Positions 60,501-64,000 of a stretch of 64,000 nucleotides of DNA are shown here, piece by piece. The notes under the pieces were generated by a model, which had not been told where the DNA came from, searched no databases, and saw only the letters and a program-made list of their open reading frames with translations. This DNA comes from Mesocentrotus franciscanus (Eukaryota; Echinodermata; Echinoidea; Camarodonta; Strongylocentrotidae), in contig CP137675.1 of NCBI GenBank assembly GCA_037976565.1, positions 2,675,323-2,739,322 of the forward strand, read 5' to 3'. Within the stretch, counting starts at the first letter, position 1; every line of letters begins with the position of its first letter. The position numbers were made by a program, and so were the translations under genes.

Positions 60501-63500
60501 GACATTTTTACCTCTGACATTTTTACCTCTGACATTTTTACCTCTGACATTTTTTCCTCTGACATTTTTTCCTCTGACATTTTTACCTCTGACATTTTTT
60601 CCTCTGACATTTTTACCTCTGACATTTTTACACCGAGCCATGGTACAGTGTGCTTGCCACACCAGTATTTTTGTTATGAACACATGTATGAACGCTCATA
60701 AATACATGTATGTACATTGGTCACATCAATTACCATATACACTAGCATATATGCTTAAGCAGTCACGCAAAACAAACACTTGCAAATTATTCAATAAAAT
60801 CTGAGAATGTAAACTATTATCTAGATCTATTAGGAATAAATCATTGTCAAAATCATTCCATAAATTGGGGTTTTTTAAAAAGTCCAACTTTATGAGCAAC
60901 AGTGTATATATGTACATAGTGCTCGTATAGTAAATACGTCTATATACATGTATACTCTGGAGGAGGATTCTAGTATACAAATATTGACTGCTTTGAAGGG
61001 CAGCTGGGCAGGGTTATGACTATTCCCCAACGGGATCTTGTAACTGTACTATGCCCCTAGACAAAATTGAGGGGCATATAGTGCAGTCTCGAGAACACTC
61101 GAGGAGCTACGTACACGTACATAGTTTAAATCGTGACGTAAAACATCAGCAGTCAATGTTTGTTTCATACATCGCTTTCCTTGTGTGGATCCCCCCAAAA
61201 GATATCTTGACAAAATATTCCCTTTAAAATGTATTCATTAATGGAGGAAAAGTTTGACAATCTGAAATAAGGGTGTGTGCCAACTGCTGGTATGATTGTT
61301 AACTTCATGGGGATCTATTGTCTCTGTGCATTATATGCACAAGTAGAGCGCAATGCTTTTTCTTTTGTTTACATTACTACCCAGCAGTCAGTAGTGAATT
61401 TCATGCATGCAGTTCTGACCAATCAGAGGCCTAGAATCTTGATATGCTGTATATAAAATGCAAATTATATCTGCATGCATCATTTTTTCTCAAATAATGA
61501 TTACATTGCTATCCGAAACAAGCCATATTTGATTGGCTTAAACAAACTGCTTTACTCATGGTGGCTCAATGGTTAGAGCGCCCGCCTCATGAACGGGAGG
61601 TCGTGGGTTCGATCCCCGGCTGAGTCATACCAAAGACTTATAACAATGGGACCTTCTGCCTTCTAGCTAGGCGCTCAGCATATTAGATTGGAGAAGGGTA
61701 ATAGTAACATCTTATGTTATGCTGGGCCCGCTGGAAGAGCAGTTTCATAACTGAAGTGGCTACCCTGGGTAAATAAAACGTTATTATTATTATTTATTTA
61801 TTATTACTTGTGGGGCTGTCAAAATAATGGAAGACATGAAAAATATGTTAAATGTGAATTTGAAAGAGTACAAGGAGTTTTTATATGATGGTTGATGTGA
61901 GTGATCATCTCAGTAGTGAAAACTATATATCAAAACTTGTCTATTAAATCGAGAGAAATCAAGATGTAAATGTAATCATATAACATCATTTGATGGAAAC
62001 ATATTTGAATTTGGTGTAAAAATTCCATTACACTCCAGCACAAATAACACAGGGCTTTGCTTCCAACTGGTTGAAATTGTTTTTCTACCATATACGTTTA
62101 TATTATGTGATCTTACCTTTTTGTTTTATTATATTTTAGAGTGTGAAGGGTGAGCTGTCCACCTGAGAGTGGTAATCAAGAAAACAGCAGATCTAGAGGT
62201 GGTTCCTGAACCACTGGCTGCAATTGATTTATAATAGTCCTGGACCTTTACTTCTAAGTTATACATACTCACAAAGACATGAGCCAGAAGAAAATCTACT
62301 CATTTCACATGATTAAAATGATTTTATTTTGTGTTTACAACCCTATTTCCAGTAGACCTCAGCCAAATTTATCTTCGGCTCTGGTTTTCAGGTGACATCA
62401 TTGACCAGATGTTTCCAATATACTCAACTTTTTTTTTTAGAGTGTGAAGGGGGTACCTTTGGTTTGGATTGCCTTCAGCAATGTCATTGTGCTCCAGAAG
62501 CTTGCGAGACGGAGAGGGGCCTTTGCAATGGACAGTGCCTTGATAGCTGGATTCAACCGTATTGTCAAAGTAATTATAGCCAGCAAACTGTATTCTGTTT
62601 TTTTGTCTTCTTGTTTTTGTCTTCTTCAACCTCAGAGTGCATATAGAACTATGTGTGCATGTATTTCATTTTGTTTAGCTGCTCAATCAACTTGTGGAGC
62701 AAGTACACTGTACTTTTACTTCAGTTTAAGCTAATTTAATTGTATAGCACCAAGAGTATCAGTACCTGGCGGATACCGGTACTATATAAATAGCCATTAT
62801 TATTATTTTTTGGTTGTTGTTGTTATTGTTGCAGACACTTGTACATATAAGTATACAAACTCTTTTGTATTGTTTCTCTTTATGCAAATGTTTAGTCCAA
62901 TATATATATTTATGAAATTTCTCCTACGCTATACGTGCAGTAAGTGGAAGTGTAATGTAAAATTTGAAGAAAAAACATTTCTCCTCCAAATGATTATCTG
63001 TTATTGGATAATCTTTTGTTTTCTTCAAGTGGATAGACATCATGATTAATAATAGTGAGTGTTTTTTTTTTGCCAGGAGTATTGCATTGATATGCATTAA
63101 GCAATTAGAGTTTGAACAAAATAATCAGATTAAGACTTCCCTTGTTTAGGTACACCTGCATGTACATGTACAAGTGTATTGCATATCATTATATTATCTT
63201 CTTGCTTAGTTCTTGATAGTATAATGCTAATATTATGAAATGACTGGGTTGCAATCTTGTATTGCTCTTCTCTTGAAATGTAAAGTTGTATATAATAATT
63301 CGTATTTTTGCTTGGTTTTTGACAGGAATATCAAGATTATCAGTAATTGGATATTCTTTCGAATTCTTTCGAATAATCGAATTCATTCTTGGTAATGATT
63401 GGTTAATGTTTTACAAAGTAAATGTAGGATTTGTTTGTCAGATTTTGAATGAAATGATTGGGTTAGAATTTTCTCTGTGTGATGTGTTGATGTGCATAAT

Positions 63501-63827
63501 TTAGTGTTTAATATCTGGTTTAATTCTTGACAGGAATATCAAGATTGGTTCCAGTAAGAGTGAACCCATATCAACCATCTAGCTTCACATGTTATGTTGA
63601 GGGTATCCCACTTCCCGATGCATCCTCAGTTGATCTTTACAGACAGACTGGAAGCATCAATGACAAGACAGGAATCACCAGGAGATCAAGCACTGTCTCA
63701 GGGTCAGAACGGGCTGTTGTCTTTGATGTTGACAGTGTTTTTCCACAGGAATATGGGGAATACGTTTGCATTCTATATGTTGAAAACACCGGCTATCCCA
63801 GTACGTCCGTTACTAAAGCAACATATG
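46601..63827 (+). CDS. Tie-like receptor ectodomain gene, copy C (gene span, 9 exons in window)
   Basis: Nine exons repeat the arrangement of copy A from signal peptide to Ig3, giving about 559 codons, all phase 1-1 after the first. Every reading frame is intact, so C is the best candidate for a functional member. The window ends 173 bases after Ig3, before the FN3, transmembrane and kinase exons that the family would predict. Introns are collinear with copy A apart from several insertions. Confidence 0.82.
49442..49487 (+). pseudogene. Relic of FN3-3 terminal exon in intron 1 of copy C
   Basis: GTCAATGGAGCTGATTCTAG followed by TGAATGCAAAGAC and TTCTCAG before GTAAGAG matches copy A exon 14 and its donor (16917-16982), with an internal 16-base deletion. 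It is out of place, upstream of Ig1, and not usable in frame. Confidence 0.65.
49850..49970 (+). repeat. tRNA-derived SINE 5' relic (copy C)
   Basis: Counterpart of 3718-3838 in copy A, with GTGGGTTCGAGTAC box B. The right side is cut by the insertion starting at about 49975. Confidence 0.6.
50440..51015. repeat. Degenerate GGGGCACTT tandem repeats
   Basis: Many units of AAAAGGGGCACTTATC-type words with variable spacers of about 25-35 bp, in one orientation until an inverted AAGTGCCCCTTTTTACATAG at about 51000. Absent from copy A. Confidence 0.7.
51090..52508. mobile_element. Non-autonomous element with about 68-bp terminal inverted repeats
   Basis: The left end (GTGAAG, then CGCTATAGCGTAACCTAACGC and AAGTTCACTTCAGCGG) pairs with the right end (CCGTTCGCTGAAGTGAACTT to CTTTTCAC). 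The 1.4-kb interior holds CT microsatellites and a MITE-like half-repeat near 51700. Copy A lacks it between 3930 and 3942, though a few bases differ at the junction. No transposase seen. Confidence 0.72.
53030..53344 (+). CDS. Copy C exon 2: Ig-like domain 1
   Basis: A 105-codon phase 1-1 exon, two codons longer than in copy A. Cysteines in LEYQC and GPFYC are kept. The central part reads FGRSAPITTDRSPPADERHS, where A has SVPITTNRSPPEDEPHY, so many residues change while flanks are identical. Confidence 0.82.
54025..54300 (+). CDS. Copy C exon 3: Ig-like domain 2
   Basis: A 92-codon phase 1-1 exon with ITWRKDGSEV and SDQGIYEIYY, no cysteines, and one residue different from copy A. The flanking introns are also almost unchanged. 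Confidence 0.82.
55477..55611 (+). CDS. Copy C exon 4: EGF module 1
   Basis: A 45-codon phase 1-1 exon with eight cysteines, protein identical to copy A; the few base changes are silent. Confidence 0.85.
55640..55825 (+). repeat. SINE 3' fragment with (TTA)n tail (copy C)
   Basis: Same insertion as 7035-7222 in copy A. Confidence 0.75.
56548..56712 (+). CDS. Copy C exon 5: EGF module 2 (Tie-type)
   Basis: A 55-codon phase 1-1 exon with eight cysteines and FCLPDPFGCSCDVGAHG. Compared with A it differs at five to six positions, a higher rate than the neighbouring EGF1. Confidence 0.85.
56904..56996 (+). repeat. (GAA/GAG)n microsatellite in copy C intron
   Basis: Counterpart of the tracts in copies A and B; shortest of the three. 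Confidence 0.88.
57083..57214 (+). CDS. Copy C exon 6: EGF module 3
   Basis: A 44-codon phase 1-1 exon with eight cysteines, SIGTYGPGCSQTCHCAVSSS at the start and intact splice sites. Confidence 0.85.
57518..57602 (+). repeat. (ATT)n/(AGT)n microsatellite
   Basis: An ATT repeat passing into AGT repeats, at the place where copy A has the MITE 8928-9070. Confidence 0.9.
57912..58067 (+). CDS. Copy C exon 7: EGF module 4
   Basis: A 52-codon phase 1-1 exon, PDECEAGYYGSECADKCNC at the start, eight cysteines. Open frame and normal donor GTAAAA. Confidence 0.85.
58169..60639. mobile_element. Foldback transposon with 15-bp tandem-repeat arms (TU-like)
   Basis: The left arm (about 58175-58580) holds roughly 27 tandem copies of GGTAAAAATGTCAGA. 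The right arm (about 60357-60631) holds roughly 18 copies in inverse orientation. The outer ends pair over GTAAAAATGTCAGAG. ATGGTACAG lies on both sides (58160-58168, 60640-60648) as an 8-9 bp target duplication. Copies A (9617-9625) and B (19672-19680) have the corresponding single site ATGGTTCAG and ATGGTGCAG. The 1.8-kb centre has no transposase frame. The design, with long inverted arms whose outer part is a 15-bp direct repeat, matches the sea-urchin TU foldback family as I know it. Confidence 0.9.
61545..61806 (+). mobile_element. tRNA-derived SINE, second family
   Basis: The head has box A TGGCTCAATGG (61562-61572) and box B GGTTCGATCCC (61606-61616). It is followed by the body TCATACCAAAGACTTATAAC, CTAGCTAGGCGCTCAGCA and an ATTATTATT tail. 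The head does not fold into a complete tRNA, so it is a SINE and not a gene. Confidence 0.8.
62136..62152 (+). repeat. Duplicate of EGF5 exon start
   Basis: TTTTAGAGTGTGAAGGG here copies the acceptor and first codons of EGF module 5 (62435-62452), about 300 bases upstream of the real one. It would act only as a decoy acceptor; no EGF sequence follows. Confidence 0.5.
62441..62569 (+). CDS. Copy C exon 8: EGF module 5
   Basis: A 43-codon phase 1-1 exon with eight cysteines, ECEGGTFGLDCLQQCHC at the start, GLCNGQCLDSWIQPYC at the end. The frame is intact, unlike copy B. Confidence 0.85.
62726..62808 (+). repeat. SINE-like 3' end with (ATT)n (copy C)
   Basis: Same insertion as 11875-11952 in copy A. 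Confidence 0.45.
63534..63827 (+). CDS. Copy C exon 9: Ig-like domain 3
   Basis: A 98-codon phase 1-1 exon with cysteines in SFTCYVEG and YGEYVCIL. It ends at a GTGAGC donor identical to copy A. The next exon (FN3-1) would lie beyond the window. Confidence 0.85.
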
Positions 63828-64000
63828 GTGAGCAAACTGCGTGACATCGCTTTACTCCACTGTGCTTCTGTGAGATACGTGTGTTTAGAAAGCAGGAATT
63901 CACTATTTTTAAATGCAGAAGCATTCTCAGTCACATTGTCTGCATACAGGGTTACAGGGTATTTGGGGGTATTTGTTAGGTTTTTGTGTGTGTACTTTGG

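Noticed and set aside
61551..61628. tRNA gene
   Set aside because: Boxes A and B are present, but the acceptor and D-arm spacing do not form a proper tRNA, and a SINE body with tail follows.

Overview
The window looks like genomic DNA from a marine deuterostome, most likely a sea urchin. The reasons are short symmetric-phase exons in long AT-rich introns, tRNA-derived SINEs, CR1/L2-like LINE fragments, and a foldback transposon with 15-bp-repeat arms like the sea-urchin TU elements. It carries one assembly gap of exactly 500 N (17547-18046). No bacterial or viral genes were seen.

Main content. A tandem cluster of genes on the + strand encodes ectodomains of the Tie (angiopoietin-receptor-like) type: signal peptide, two Ig-like domains, five 8-cysteine EGF modules, a third Ig domain, then FN3 domains. 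All EGF and Ig exons are phase 1-1. The second EGF module contains the FCLPDPYGC signature I associate with Tie2. Copy A (1596-16977) has 14 exons from signal peptide through the third FN3. No transmembrane or kinase exon is visible before the gap, and one FN3 exon is frame-broken. Copy B (18153-22531) begins just after the gap, shows only EGF modules 2-5, and has a 1-nt deletion in EGF5. Copy C (46601-63827) repeats copy A from signal peptide to Ig3 and runs off the window before its FN3 exons.

Between copies B and C lies a second host gene, a zona-pellucida-domain membrane protein (28490-32949; five exons, furin-like basic sites, C-terminal transmembrane helix, stop). Its first recognised exon begins in phase 1, so it could in principle be spliced to the upstream EGF exons of copy B. 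One ZP exon has an apparent 1-nt frameshift.

The rest is mobile and repetitive DNA. There are four LINE remnants (10553-11381 +, 19966-21897 -, 23473-27620 -, 42300-45643 +). One of these lies inside a 4.85-kb structure bounded by matching 15-bp terminal inverted repeats. There are three foldback structures with tandem-repeat arms (37915-38205, 39400-39908 nested in a SINE, 58169-60639 with a target duplication and empty sites in paralogs), several MITE-like hairpins, and tRNA-derived SINEs. A 140-bp tandem array with DR1 nuclear-receptor half-sites lies in the ZP gene, and a long 250-bp-arm palindrome lies just after it.

Comparing the copies allows relative dating. SINE fragments shared by A and C predate the duplication. 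The foldback element in C, the LINE in B, and the LINE and MITEs in A are absent from at least one paralogous site and so are probably later. Divergence between A and C in the first Ig domain is concentrated in a short patch and is almost all amino-acid-changing, while the neighbouring exons and introns are nearly identical.
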